Numbered from the stretch's first letter, positions 1-9,623 are shown. The stretch: DNA of 64,000 bases from Candidatus Argoarchaeum ethanivorans (GCA_004193545.1 RPGO01000033.1:180583-244582), one strand, 5' to 3'. Numbers and translations are program-made. Notes: generated by a model not told the origin, from the letters alone.

Positions 1-216
1 CACATTATTTCCCTGCTTCACGCAGATTGGTGTGAATATAAGGGAAAACAGGTAATCGCATACGAAGATGATGCATCCAGGAAGATCCTGTCAATTAGAG
101 AATTCGATAATGCGACTACTGAAAATGCAATCGATGTCTTGAAAGAGGCTGAAAACCAGGCAGCTGTATTCAATGCACTTATTGAGGGTTTAAACTCGAC
201 TTTCAAAGAAGCGTAG
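1..216 (+). pseudogene. IS481-like integrase core fragment
   Basis: Frame 1 is open from the window edge to a TAG at 214-216. It reads as an integrase-core (rve, DDE) segment: LLHADWCEYKGKQVIAYEDD carries the first catalytic Asp region, and ASRKILSIREFDNATTENAI follows as in IS481-like archaeal transposases. The reading stops shortly after NALIEGLNSTFKEA, where intact relatives continue towards the second catalytic Asp, so the copy looks truncated or frameshifted. The family is recognised from motif memory, not from a search. It adjoins another dead transposase, so the left edge is an IS graveyard. Confidence 0.6.
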
Positions 217-370
217 ATTGACCCCTAAACTTTCCTCAAAAACCGTTAGCCGTCGGACTTGTTGCCGTTTTCCAATCTGTATGACCTAACTTTTGATATT
301 AGTATAATGCCACAATAAATATCGATTATAACAAATAACTATAGATAGCAGTATGACCTAATACACCTAC

Positions 371-2020
371 ATGGTGTCATTGAGAAAGAAGAAGATCAAA
401 GGTCACATCTATTGGTATGCTGCCCAAAATGGCAAGAGTTGATGGCAAGCCCAGGCAGATGTGGCAAAAGTACCTCGGAACTGCTGAAAAGATCGTCGAA
501 CTGAAAAAAAGGGCAACAGGACTACCACACATCAAGCTAACATCATTCCAATACGGAAAAACCGCCGCGCTCCTTGCCATATCCGAGGAACTGAACTTCA
601 TCGACATCGTAAACCGACATACCAACAAGAAGAAGATAGAAGGCTTAACAGTTGGCGAGTATCTCCTCTTGAACATCATCGGAAGGTGTGATGGAGCGTT
701 ATCAGAGAATGCCATGCAGAAATGGTTCGATAAATCCACATTAAGCCTGCTCTGGAAGTTTTCACACAGACTTACCTGCCAGAACTTCTTAAACCACTAC
801 AAATACGTAGATCACGAAACCAGCAAGAAGATCGAAGACGACCTGTGCAAGGCTCTTATCGAGAAGGGTCTGACGCCCCGAATACTTTTCCTTGATGAAA
901 CCAACTGGTTCAACTATATCACGAAAGGAGAAGAGCTGCCGCAGAACGGGAAGAACAAACAGTACAGAAACCATATGAAACAGGTGTGCACGGGGCTTGC
1001 CGTATCCGAAGATAATGTGCCATTCATGCACGAAGTCTACGAGGGGGACAGACACGATTCCAAGATATTTCCGGAACTGCTGGATGCGCTCACGGAGCGG
1101 CTGACCAATCTGAAAATAACGACTGACGACATGATACTGGTCTTTCCATAGGGTAACTCAAAAGTAAATATCGAAGGTGTGACATCCCAAATGAATGTTG
1201 TAGCTTCTGCGAAACATAATCAAGCGGAAGAACTTTTGGAAATATCGCTTGATGATTACAAATATTTGTATACAAATTCAAAGGGCAATAAGATATACGG
1301 TTATCGTACAAAGCATGAATTCTTCGGGAAGGAATTCACTACTGTTGTCCTCTACAGTGCTGCCTCGCACAAAAAACAGATGGAAAGCTATGAAAGAAGA
1401 AAGGCAAAGATGCTTGAGAAACTTGGCTGATCTGCAACGAAGGCTTGAGAGCAACCGAGGGAAGGAGCGGGATTATTTACAAGGATTTCAGATCGGTGTT
1501 TGGGTATAAAATTGGCGCGGTGCTACCTGGCAAGAAAAAGCCGACTCCGGAGGTGTGGACCCTGGATGATGTGGAAAAGAAGCGTTATGCGGGTTTTGGA
1601 AAGACTATTGTTTTTACTGATCTACATGCATGGCATTCCAAAAAGATTGCGAAGACGTACAACCAGAAGTATCTTGTTGAGGACGATTTCAAGCTGCTAA
1701 ATGATGTACTTCTTGTTCCGGTTGGACCGGTTAACCATCATAAGGATTTCAACATCCGGGCGCACATTTTCTTATGTGTTGTGGGTATGATTTTCTACAG
1801 GTATCTGGCATGGAAATGCAAACATCTTCGATTGAGCATTGTGCGGCTTGTTGATGAGTTGGGGGGATACGTCTTGCTCTTGTGCAGGAGAAGACTGGTG
1901 GGGACATTGTGATGATGGTTGAAGAGATGGATGTAAAACAAGCTCGATTATTTTCTCTGCTGGATATGGAAAAATTTATGGTAAGTTGGGGAAATCGGTG
2001 GCAAGGGGGTTTATGTTTTG
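371..2020 (+). pseudogene. Decayed IS1634-like DDE transposase
   Basis: An ATG at 371 starts MVSLRKKKIKGHIYWYA. After about 50 bases the frame shifts by one into the long open stretch at 417-1151 (ARVDGKPRQMWQKYLGTAEK, then FLDETNWFNY and EGDRHDSKIFPELLDAL). An in-frame TAG at 1149-1151 interrupts VF-GNSKVNIEGV, and the same frame continues to about 1429. It then shifts to NLADLQRRLESNRGKE and shifts again to KKRYAGFGKTIVFTDLHAWH and HHKDFNIRAHIFLCVVGMI. The last readable part is LALVQEKTGGDIVMM near 1880-1980. At least three frameshifts and one stop make it non-functional. The order of motifs matches the IS1634 group of IS4-type transposases. No terminal repeats were found. Confidence 0.8.
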
Positions 2021-2152
2021 ATAGGTCATACATCGATTGGGTCGGATGATGGTGTTTTTTGGGGTATGTTTGAAAGTCAAGGTAAAGTCTGCTATCGAGA
2101 GAAATTTTTTCATCTTGCCGTAGAATCTGCTTTAGATATTGGATAGATTATA

Positions 2153-2175
2153 ATCTCTGCATACGCAGTATGCAG
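2153..2175 (-). repeat. Short perfect hairpin, right-hand inverted partner at 4311
   Basis: On the minus strand this reads CTGCATACTGCGTATGCAG followed by AGAT: an 8-bp perfect stem with a 3-nt loop. The same 23 bases occur on the plus strand at 4311-4333, so the two copies face each other across the tgtA-purN operon. The element lies about 40 bases past the tgtA stop. It could act as a transcript end, but no T-run follows on the minus strand. Confidence 0.7.
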
Positions 2176-2212
2176 TGCTTGCAATTCAAATCACAGAGAG
2201 GGGCGAATTTTT

Positions 2213-3652
2213 TTATACAATTTCAGCATACAGCTTCAATTGTTGAGTGAACTCTTTCTTCATTCCTGAAGGCTTTTTAAACACAAAAAGAGCCCCTGGA
2301 TTGCACTGGATTAATCGTATCACATTGTCAACAGCAACGCACAATGCTTCATAATCATAGTCATTTACCTCTGCATTGAACGGATATGATTCACGAAGAA
2401 GGGCAGGGTATGCACCAAAAGGCGGTTTAAAATCAAGGACGTAATCGAAACCATCCGCATCCATTTTTTCATATCTTTCTTTAATGAGCACCTTTCCAGA
2501 AAACTCAAATCGCTCAATATAACGATTATACCGCAAAACTTCAGACCTTCCCGCGGACTCACTGCCGCAGTAAAAAAAGGTGGACTTTGGCATAGAATCA
2601 ACACGTTCAATCCATCCGGAATGCTTGACTGCAGCTTTCAAACCAGCAAGGAGAGAGGGATGAGAACGACATCGCTGTTCTACAAGTTCCCAGAGTGAGC
2701 CGTCTTTAATGCACTGTTTGATAAGAAGTATCTCTTCAAAGATGGCATACAGGTTGTGGCGTGCAATAAGCTTCACATCATCTTTTAAATCCTTCACATC
2801 ACAAGATGAGCATACTGGGCAGGAGCAGGGCAGATAGTGCAAATCTTCGATATGATATGTACCGCGACTCGTCATGTATCTGCCGTCTCTTGCATACAAT
2901 GCGTAGGCAGCAGAATCAAAGAGATCACACCCGAGTGCAACTGCAAGAGCAAACATCATCGGATGCCCGGCACCAAACAAATGCACAGGTGCACACGGTG
3001 AAAGCCCCTGCTTTGAAGATACAATAACATCTACTAGATCACGATAACGATACGACTCCATCAGTGGAACAACAGCACCAATCGGGCATAGATCAAACCC
3101 GATCTTGCAGACCTCCTCTGCAGCATGCTTTCTGAGCCTTGTAAAAGTAGAACCCTGGACAGGTCCTGCAAGCAGCATATCACCGCAGTCGATATCCTTC
3201 ATTTCTCTTAGACGTTGAAGTGTGATCTCAAGCTCCTTTTCGGCACGAGAAAAACTAACATCAGGCGGTGTTGGAATATCAAGCGGCACACCAATATCAC
3301 TACCGATTGCAGATTGAAACTTTACAATCTGTTCTGATGGTACGTCTACATCATTGTACAGATATAATTGAAACGAGCCTGAATCAGTCATAATTGGCCC
3401 ATTGAAACCAAGAAGCGTATGCAAACCAGTATCGATTGCAGCATTACGAAGACGACTACTCCGATAAATGGTATAAGAATTGGTTATTAGTGCCTGCGCA
3501 CCATAGTTTTTTAATTCAGATGGTGCAATAAACTCGATATTGGGATTGATCACCGGCAAGACGGTTGGTGTTTCAATCACCCCGTGCGCGGTGTATAATT
3601 TACCAATGCGTCCTGCACAATCCTTATTGAGTATTTCAAAAACAGTAGACAT
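2213..3652 (-). CDS. tgtA: Archaeal tRNA-guanine(15) transglycosylase
   Basis: 479 residues. The enzyme exchanges guanine-15 of tRNA for preQ0, the first tRNA step of archaeosine synthesis. Visible features: MTDSGSFQLYLYNDVDVPSE carrying the nucleophile-region Asp of the TGT barrel, LLAGPVQGSTF, GAGHPMMFALAVALGCDLFD, and the zinc site CSCPVC with a downstream His (ARHNLY). After residue about 330 comes a C-terminal region, roughly as in euryarchaeal TgtA proteins that lack a fused PUA domain. The start ATG at 3650-3652 has no obvious Shine-Dalgarno. It lies 11 bases downstream of purN on the same strand, so the two are probably one transcript. Archaeosine is an archaeal hallmark, which helps place the organism. 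Confidence 0.93.
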   Translation of the reverse strand: MSTVFEILNKDCAGRIGKLYTAHGVIETPTVLPVINPNIEFIAPSELKNYGAQALITNSYTIYRSSRLRNAAIDTGLHTLLGFNGPIMTDSGSFQLYLYNDVDVPSEQIVKFQSAIGSDIGVPLDIPTPPDVSFSRAEKELEITLQRLREMKDIDCGDMLLAGPVQGSTFTRLRKHAAEEVCKIGFDLCPIGAVVPLMESYRYRDLVDVIVSSKQGLSPCAPVHLFGAGHPMMFALAVALGCDLFDSAAYALYARDGRYMTSRGTYHIEDLHYLPCSCPVCSSCDVKDLKDDVKLIARHNLYAIFEEILLIKQCIKDGSLWELVEQRCRSHPSLLAGLKAAVKHSGWIERVDSMPKSTFFYCGSESAGRSEVLRYNRYIERFEFSGKVLIKERYEKMDADGFDYVLDFKPPFGAYPALLRESYPFNAEVNDYDYEALCVAVDNVIRLIQCNPGALFVFKKPSGMKKEFTQQLKLYAEIV

Positions 3653-3663
3653 AAAAAACAGTG

Positions 3664-4275
3664 TTATAAACTTTTGATTTTTACTTTTCGCTCCTCTATT
3701 ACAAGTCGCCCCTCGATAAATAACTTTACCGCCTCAGAGTAGATCTGGTGTTCCTCTACAAGGATGCGATTTGCAAGCGAATCTGATGTGTCATCTTCTA
3801 ATACCGGTACACACCGCTGCAGGATTATAGGGCCGGTATCAATACCACTGTCTACAAAATGCACGGTACAACCTGAAACTTTGACGCCATAGTTAAATGC
3901 CTGCTCCTGCGCATGAAGCCCCTGAAATGCCGGGAGGAGGGCGGGATGGATATTTATCATCCGACCATAATAAGCGTCAAGCAGTACGCTGCCTATTACG
4001 CGCATGTAACCTGCAAGAAGCACCAGATCTGCTTTTGCCTCGTGCAGCAGTTCCAGTATGTGTTTCTCATACGTTTCCCTGCTGTCAAAGGAATCAGGGT
4101 CAACGTGTACTGCTTTTATGCCATGTTTTTCCGCACGTGTTAGTGCATAGGCGTCCCCAACATCACTGACGACCAGTGCTATCACCGCACCTTTGATGTA
4201 ACCACTCTCAATGTTATCGATTATTGCCTGGAGGTTTGAGCCCCTGCCAGATACTAATACTGCAATCTTTTTCAC
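3664..4275 (-). CDS. purN: Phosphoribosylglycinamide formyltransferase (GART)
   Basis: 203 residues. PurN transfers a formyl group from 10-formyltetrahydrofolate (or an archaeal equivalent donor) to GAR in purine synthesis. Motifs: VLVSGRGSNLQAIID at residues about 6-20 (substrate phosphate loop), INIHPALLPAFQGLHAQEQA with the catalytic Asn and His, and FVDSGIDTGPII with the catalytic Asp. The length is normal for the family. The start is GTG at 4275 (MKKIAVLV), with GGTG about 7 bases upstream. It is the first gene of the purN-tgtA pair, and its upstream region holds the hairpin cluster at 4311-4409. Confidence 0.94.
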   Translation of the reverse strand: MKKIAVLVSGRGSNLQAIIDNIESGYIKGAVIALVVSDVGDAYALTRAEKHGIKAVHVDPDSFDSRETYEKHILELLHEAKADLVLLAGYMRVIGSVLLDAYYGRMINIHPALLPAFQGLHAQEQAFNYGVKVSGCTVHFVDSGIDTGPIILQRCVPVLEDDTSDSLANRILVEEHQIYSEAVKLFIEGRLVIEERKVKIKSL

Positions 4276-4310
4276 GTCAACACCTTTTTTAATATCACAT
4301 ATTTTAGTCT

Positions 4311-4409
4311 CTGCATACTGCGTATGCAGAGATAAACGGTAGCTTTCAACTCTTGATTACTTTGTAATCAAGTTGTGCAACACTACATACTTCATATGCA
4401 GAGATAAAC
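4311..4409 (+). repeat. Cluster of hairpins and 15-nt direct repeat
   Basis: Three pieces lie within 100 bases. Positions 4309-4331 form a stem around CTGCATACTGCGTATGCAG (11-bp stem TCTCTGCATAC, loop TGC). Positions 4352-4372 form CTTGATTAC-TTT-GTAATCAAG (9-bp stem, 3-nt loop). The 15-mer TATGCAGAGATAAAC occurs at 4323-4337 and again at 4395-4409. The first hairpin is the inverted copy of 2153-2175. The cluster sits between the purN start and the gene-less stretch leading to mobA. Confidence 0.7.
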
Positions 4410-5002
4410 AAGTATGTTTTATATTTTCCTATATGTTTAAAAAGTTTGCAGTATTGAAAGCATTTAATTTCTCGCATTTCACTTTTTACGAAAGTATAAA
4501 CGTATTTATTTATCTTGCTCTTTGAAATTCGGTGCATGATGAGGATACATCACACGTTATTTTCTGCTCGCGTTGTGTACAGTTTCTTGAAAATAGCACA
4601 GTTCAAGTAAATTATTATTTGTGAATTTCCTTATATGGCACAAAGAAAGGGAAATTAAAATGGCATCAGAAGGTATTGAAGAGTTACCTACCGCATGGGC
4701 CAGATAAACAGTAGAAATCTGGATATGTTAATATTGCATGATGTATATTTAAATCATGGATGTGATCCAAATATTAAACGGGGAGAAGTAATGAAAATGC
4801 TTTGGTTGCTTAACTGAACAGAAATGGATTTAATCTTGGAAAAAAAGCTGTTTGTCTATTCATAATTGGGATTTATATAATGTGAACTGCAACACAATGT
4901 TAGCAGAAAAAAACTAGTCTTGTTATACAAAACTGGTGTGGTTCTCGAAGATGAATTGCTGTAACTATGTAGATTTTAAGGTAAGTTGGATGTGGTTTTA
5001 AG
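4410..5002. other. Gene-less stretch upstream of mobA
   Basis: About 590 AT-rich bases with no convincing gene. Only tiny plus-strand peptides can be read (for example MASEGIEELPTAWA from 4661), without family signatures. A strong archaeal TATA box lies at 4871-4880. A rough duplication of the mobA start region occurs at 4951-4976: AAGATGAATTGC-TGTAACTATG resembles AAGATGAGT-TGTAACTATG at 5000-5020. Confidence 0.5.
4871..4880 (+). promoter_or_regulatory. Probable archaeal TATA box for mobA-fdhD-pyrC-truD
   Basis: ATTTATATAA matches the archaeal TATA consensus closely. Transcription would start about 25 bases downstream, giving a leader of about 100 bases before the mobA ATG at 5003. It is the best promoter-like sequence upstream of the co-oriented genes. 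No purine-rich BRE stands out. Confidence 0.5.
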
Positions 5003-5611
5003 ATGAGTTGTAACTATGCAGCCGCTGTAGTTCTTGCAGGGGGAAAAGGATCTCGCATGGGTTATGTTGAAAAGGCACTGATCATGTTTGACAATACACC
5101 ACTCCTCATGCAGACTCTAAGAAAACTCTCGCAGGTTGTGGATACGATTGTTGTTGCTCTCAGGGACGATCGTCAGAGAGAAGACTTCTCTAAGTTGTTT
5201 CCATCTGTTGTTTTTGTGACTGACCAGTATCATAACATAGGTCCACTCGCTGGCATTGAAGCCGGGCTCGCTGCTTCCAATAAAGAGTACACACTGGTTG
5301 TTGGGTGTGATATGCCTTTTATCAACACTGATGTAATCAGGTACCTGCTGCATAAATGCAGAGGTTTTGATGTCACTATCCCACGATGGGATGATGGAAA
5401 ACTTGAACCTTTGCATGCCGTGTATCGAACAAGTGTAATAAGAGAAGAAATAGGAAGGTGTATTAAGCATGGGGAGCGATTTATTCTTGCACCGGTTTTC
5501 AAAAGAAAACTAGTCCAGTATATCGATGTTTGTGAGTTAACAAAGTTTGACTTAACACTTGACACTTTTAAGAATGTGAATAGTGAAACAGATGTGAACA
5601 GCATAGTTTAA
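5003..5611 (+). CDS. mobA: Molybdenum cofactor guanylyltransferase
   Basis: 202 residues. MobA joins GMP from GTP to molybdopterin, making the bis-MGD cofactor of formate dehydrogenases and formylmethanofuran dehydrogenases. The GTP-binding signature LAGGKGSRMG is at residues 11-20 with a downstream Lys (K24). GPLAGIEAGLAAS and VVGCDMPFI (metal and substrate region) follow in the expected order, and DDGKLEPLHAVY is the conserved substrate loop. The start ATG has no clear ribosome site. The gene is 2 bases from fdhD, so both probably serve the same molybdo- or tungsto-enzyme. Confidence 0.92.
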   Translation: MSCNYAAAVVLAGGKGSRMGYVEKALIMFDNTPLLMQTLRKLSQVVDTIVVALRDDRQREDFSKLFPSVVFVTDQYHNIGPLAGIEAGLAASNKEYTLVVGCDMPFINTDVIRYLLHKCRGFDVTIPRWDDGKLEPLHAVYRTSVIREEIGRCIKHGERFILAPVFKRKLVQYIDVCELTKFDLTLDTFKNVNSETDVNSIV

Positions 5612-5613
5612 CC

Positions 5614-6324
5614 ATGATAAAAAGTTACGCTAAAACATATAAAGCTCTTGCAGTAAAAAACAGCAGTATTAAAGAGGCAGAGGTCAGTGTTGCCTGCGAA
5701 AAGGCTGTTGAATTGTTTGTTAACAACAAACATCTTGTTTCTATCCTTGCAACGCCAAACTTACTTGAAGAACTATCTTTGGGTTTTCTTGTCTGCGAAG
5801 GTGTAGTAAACAGTCCAGAGGACATTATATCTATAGACGTTGAAGATTCGAGAATTATGGCGATGATAAAAGAGCAGAGCAAACCAGCTTCATCTCATCA
5901 GGATATACGCATAGCGTGTGATACAATCTTTGAGAGACAGGTCATTCTTGACTCTGTTAAATATCTTGAATCCGAGGCATATTATTCCACAAGAGGCACG
6001 CATGCAGCATGCATCGTAAACAAGCAGGGTGAATGTAAAAAGAGACTGGCCGATGTTGGACGGCATAATGCGATTGACAAGGTTGTGGGATATGCCTTGC
6101 ACGAACACCTTGATCTCTGTAATCATTTTTTGATTTCCACTGGTAGACAATCTGCAAGTATGGTGTTGAAAGCTGTTAGAGCTGGCATACCATTGATCGT
6201 GACAAATACAGCTCCTCTTGATAGTGGTATAGATGCAGCAGATCAATATAATATCTGTCTTGTCTGCTTTGCCGAACCAGATTACATGTTGATAACAACA
6301 CATCCAGAAAGAATAAAAATATGA
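5614..6324 (+). CDS. fdhD: FdhD-family formate dehydrogenase sulfurtransferase
   Basis: 236 residues. FdhD passes sulfur from a cysteine desulfurase to the Mo/W centre of formate dehydrogenase. Family features: LLEELSLGFLVCEGVV, TRGTHAACIVNKQGE, ADVGRHNAIDKVVGYAL and STGRQSASMVLKAVRAGIP. The bacterial CGxCG loop with the sulfur-carrying cysteines is not visible. The corresponding stretch reads IRIACDTIFERQ, with one Cys. This may be an archaeal variant or a changed catalytic loop. The partner dehydrogenase is not in the window. The gene sits between mobA (2-base gap) and pyrC (10-base gap) and is likely co-transcribed with both. Confidence 0.88.
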   Translation: MIKSYAKTYKALAVKNSSIKEAEVSVACEKAVELFVNNKHLVSILATPNLLEELSLGFLVCEGVVNSPEDIISIDVEDSRIMAMIKEQSKPASSHQDIRIACDTIFERQVILDSVKYLESEAYYSTRGTHAACIVNKQGECKKRLADVGRHNAIDKVVGYALHEHLDLCNHFLISTGRQSASMVLKAVRAGIPLIVTNTAPLDSGIDAADQYNICLVCFAEPDYMLITTHPERIKI

Positions 6325-6334
6325 GACTTGAAGT

Positions 6335-7654
6335 ATGACTGATACGATCATTAAAAATGTCAGGATGTTAGTTAACAACCGAATCAGTGAAGTGAACATC
6401 TTAATCAATGATTCTAAAATTGAGAAAATATCCAAAATCGTTAGCATTAATGCGGTCGATAATATAATCAATGGACGAGGAGACCTCGCACTTCCATCAG
6501 GAATCGATGTTCATGTTCACTTTCGGGACATGAAAGAAAAACATAAGGAGGACTGGTACACTGGCTCGTGTGCAGCAGCAGCAGGCGGTATTACAACAGT
6601 AGTTGATCATCCGAACACACAGCCACCAACACTCAACAAAAAAAGTTTTTATCAGAAACTAATCAAAGCAAGAAGCAAATCCGTCATCGATTTTGGGCTA
6701 AATGGTGGAGTTGAGAGTAAAAACACTAAAGAGCTAACAGAACTCTGGAATCTTGGAGTAACTGCTTTTGGAGAGATATTTGGCAGCCAGAACCTTGGTG
6801 AAGCACTCGATAAAATAAAAAGACTTGGAGCAGTTGCTTGCATACATGCAGAAGACGAAACAATCAATAGAAAGTTAATGGAAAAATATAAAAATAATCA
6901 TAACCCGGAAGTGCACAGTCTCATTCGACCACCAGAATCAGAAGAAGCCGCAGTAGCAGCACTACTAAAAAAACAGTTGACACTGCATTTTTGTCACATC
7001 AGTACGAAAAACGCTGTAAACCTTATCCACTCTGCAAAAGAGAAAGGAGAAAATGTTACCTGTGAAGTTGCGCCACACCACCTGTTTCTATCAACTAAAA
7101 GCTGGGGGAGACTTGGAAGCCGTGGTAAGATGAATCCGCCACTTCGAGAGCCCTGTCACATACCGCCTCTATGGGAAGCTCTTAACGATCATACGATTGA
7201 TATGGTGGCATCAGATCATGCCCCGCACACAATCGAAGAAAAAAACACGGATATACACGATGCACCACCCGGAGTTCCCGGTGTTGAGACACTCCTCCCA
7301 CTCATGCTCGAAGCAGCAAAACACAATCATATAACTCTAAAACGATTGATAGAAGTAACACGTTTAAACCCGGCAAAACGCTTTGGATTTGATGCACACA
7401 ACAAAGGAGACATTAAAAAAGGATTCGACGCAGATATTATTATCGTTAATACGAGTAACACAACACCCATACGAGGAGAAAAGCTTCACAGTAAAGCAGG
7501 ATGGACGCCTTTTGAAGGAACGCCAGCACTATTTCCAAGGCTCACACTTCTTCGCGGCAAGGTAATCTGGGATGAAGGCATTACTGTTAAAAAAGGGTAT
7601 GGAAATCATTGTTTACGAAATGCATCTTATGGAGAAAATGATAACACCTATTGA
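6335..7654 (+). CDS. pyrC: Dihydroorotase
   Basis: 439 residues, a class I-type dihydroorotase of the amidohydrolase superfamily (carbamoyl-aspartate to dihydroorotate). The metal-binding HVHFRDM follows GIDV near residue 56-62. GGITTVVDHPNTQPPT, VACIHAED, LHFCHIST, CEVAPHHLFLS and ASDHAPHT provide the remaining metal and substrate ligands in order. The C-terminal LTLLRGKVIWDEG is the usual beta-sandwich end. Its last 17 bases overlap the preferred truD start. Confidence 0.93.
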   Translation: MTDTIIKNVRMLVNNRISEVNILINDSKIEKISKIVSINAVDNIINGRGDLALPSGIDVHVHFRDMKEKHKEDWYTGSCAAAAGGITTVVDHPNTQPPTLNKKSFYQKLIKARSKSVIDFGLNGGVESKNTKELTELWNLGVTAFGEIFGSQNLGEALDKIKRLGAVACIHAEDETINRKLMEKYKNNHNPEVHSLIRPPESEEAAVAALLKKQLTLHFCHISTKNAVNLIHSAKEKGENVTCEVAPHHLFLSTKSWGRLGSRGKMNPPLREPCHIPPLWEALNDHTIDMVASDHAPHTIEEKNTDIHDAPPGVPGVETLLPLMLEAAKHNHITLKRLIEVTRLNPAKRFGFDAHNKGDIKKGFDADIIIVNTSNTTPIRGEKLHSKAGWTPFEGTPALFPRLTLLRGKVIWDEGITVKKGYGNHCLRNASYGENDNTY

Positions 7655-8933
7655 CGAAACCATCGGAATTGAGACGTATGCTACGAGTGGCGATGGTACC
7701 GCAGGCATTCTCAAAAGTCAGATTGATGACTTTGTGGTAGAGGAAATCAGCAACCGGGAAGAAGGAGAGAGCGGGAAGTATCTTATTTTGGAAGTTGAAA
7801 AGCGTAACTGGGATACCTACAAGTTGATTCGCGACCTCTCTCGCATACTAAAAGTAAGCAGGAATCGTTTTGGCTGGGCTGGAACCAAGGATAAACGTGC
7901 AATCACAAGACAGAAAATCAGCATCTGGGATATGGAAGAAGAAGAGATAAACCGAATTCGTTTAACAGACGTGTCTTTACGCGTGCTTGGACGTTCTAAT
8001 AAAAAAATAAGCCTTGGGGATTTGTATGCTAATAAATTTCGCATCACTGTGCGAAAGATACCACATACCATAGATGAAACAAGTAACAGAATAGAAAAAA
8101 TCGAAAAAGAGCTTGTTGAGGTCGAGGGTGCTCCCAATTTTTTCGGGGTGCAGCGATTTGGAGAGATCCGCCCGATTACTCATCTTGTAGGGCGAGCAAT
8201 CATTGAAGGCGACTTTGAACAGGCGGTGATGATCTATCTTGCAAAAGTCTATGCAGGTGAAAGTGAGGAGAATCAAGAGGCACGAAAGTGTCTTGCAGAA
8301 ACACACGACTTTAACCGCTGCATAAAATTATACCCGAAAAAACTCAACCATGAGCTTGCAATGTTACACCATCTTGCTAAAAACCCAACTGATTATCTGG
8401 GGGCACTTGCAAAACTATCAGAAAACCTCCAGCGCATGTTCGTCCATGCATACCAATCCTACCTGTTCAATCTTACCTTAAGCAGGCGCATAAAGCAGCA
8501 AATTCCACTGAACATGGCAACTCCCGGCGATATTGTGTGTTTTAAGAACGCTGTCGGGCTTCCGGATACAAGACGCATACAAAAAGTAACAGACCAAAAC
8601 ATTGAAGGCATGAATAACCTCATAAAGCGTGGACGAGCTTTTATCACAGCACCACTGTTTGGGTATGAAACGCATCTAGCAACTGGCATTCCCGGGGAGA
8701 TAGAACAGCAGGTGATAGAAGAACAATCCATTAAGCTAAAAGATTTCAATGTCAGAGATGCCACAAAGTATGCATCAAAAGGACTCAGAAGAGAGGTGCT
8801 TATACACGCAAACCGAACATACAATGTGACTCTCGATGAACTTAACAGCGATTATTGCAAGCTGATTGTTGATTTTACCCTTCAGAAGGGAAGTTATGCG
8901 ACAACGCTGCTTCGCGAATATATGAAAAATTGA
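7638..8933 (+). CDS. truD: tRNA pseudouridine(13) synthase TruD
   Basis: About 431 residues from the ATG at 7638, which follows GGAG after a 3-base gap. In-frame ATGs at 7629 and 7620 are alternatives. The catalytic Asp85 lies in GWAGTKDKRAITRQ, the TruD signature. NFFGVQRFGEIRP is the second conserved motif, and the family insertion domain follows. It makes pseudouridine at tRNA position 13 or related sites in archaea. It overlaps pyrC by 17 bases and is probably the last gene of the mobA operon. Confidence 0.93.
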   Translation: MITPIDETIGIETYATSGDGTAGILKSQIDDFVVEEISNREEGESGKYLILEVEKRNWDTYKLIRDLSRILKVSRNRFGWAGTKDKRAITRQKISIWDMEEEEINRIRLTDVSLRVLGRSNKKISLGDLYANKFRITVRKIPHTIDETSNRIEKIEKELVEVEGAPNFFGVQRFGEIRPITHLVGRAIIEGDFEQAVMIYLAKVYAGESEENQEARKCLAETHDFNRCIKLYPKKLNHELAMLHHLAKNPTDYLGALAKLSENLQRMFVHAYQSYLFNLTLSRRIKQQIPLNMATPGDIVCFKNAVGLPDTRRIQKVTDQNIEGMNNLIKRGRAFITAPLFGYETHLATGIPGEIEQQVIEEQSIKLKDFNVRDATKYASKGLRREVLIHANRTYNVTLDELNSDYCKLIVDFTLQKGSYATTLLREYMKN

Positions 8934-8935
8934 CT

Positions 8936-9391
8936 TCATTTTAACGTGGAATACCAGTATTTTTTTCCATCAAGGAATTTATCGACACCAACTTTTTTAA
9001 TTCTTCTCAAATTCTTTAGATGGGCATCCCCGTGACTGGTTTTTAAAAAGTCCAGCTTTTCACACGTTTCAAAATCACTGCATTCCCAGCATCCTTTGAT
9101 ACTTTTTTTCTGGCAGCATTTTCTAATCTTGCAAAAAGGTGGGCCGCCACCGCCATTACATGCGTTCTTGCAGCGGAATTTTACCATTGCTCCAAGTACC
9201 TCATAGCACTGCCCGTAGTTTTCAAATACCTTGAAGAATGGAATGGTAGACAACGACTCTGCGGTCTTATCGAATCTTGACTGCCTTAATTCTTTCCTAA
9301 GATCCCTTGCCAGATCAGCAAGCTTTCCCTTGTATGCAAAGCAATCTCCACAGTAAAGACCGCAGTATGCAATCAGCTTTTCGTCAATCAT
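8936..9391 (-). CDS. DUF3795 cysteine-rich protein
   Basis: 151 residues with many cysteines: YCGLYCGDCFAYKG at the N-terminus, then KFRCKNACNGGGGPPFCKIR, KCCQKKSIKGCWECSDFETC. This arrangement is the DUF3795 signature, common in methanogens and anaerobic bacteria. The spacing suggests zinc or iron-sulfur binding, but the function is unknown. The stop is only two bases from the end of truD on the other strand, so the genes converge. The ATG at 9391 has no clear ribosome site. Confidence 0.8.
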   Translation of the reverse strand: MIDEKLIAYCGLYCGDCFAYKGKLADLARDLRKELRQSRFDKTAESLSTIPFFKVFENYGQCYEVLGAMVKFRCKNACNGGGGPPFCKIRKCCQKKSIKGCWECSDFETCEKLDFLKTSHGDAHLKNLRRIKKVGVDKFLDGKKYWYSTLK

Positions 9392-9623
9392 CGTACCTAT
9401 TCACATCCCACTGAAGATTTTTGTATTTCTTCCCCTGACAAACTTGGTATTTCAACCATTTTTATCACCTTAGGTTCAATATGATTTTTGATTATTTATA
9501 GATTGGCACATATCATCCTTAAGTCAATAATCTTCTTCTTAATAAGGAGGCATCAGGATGATGCTTGGGATTTTTGTTTTTATTCTGGATTAAAAGTCAA
9601 ATAAACAATTAAATTATCGAATT

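Noticed and set aside
4346..4537. 63-residue minus-strand frame between purN and mobA
   Set aside because: It runs through the hairpin cluster, has no ribosome site and shows no family signature.
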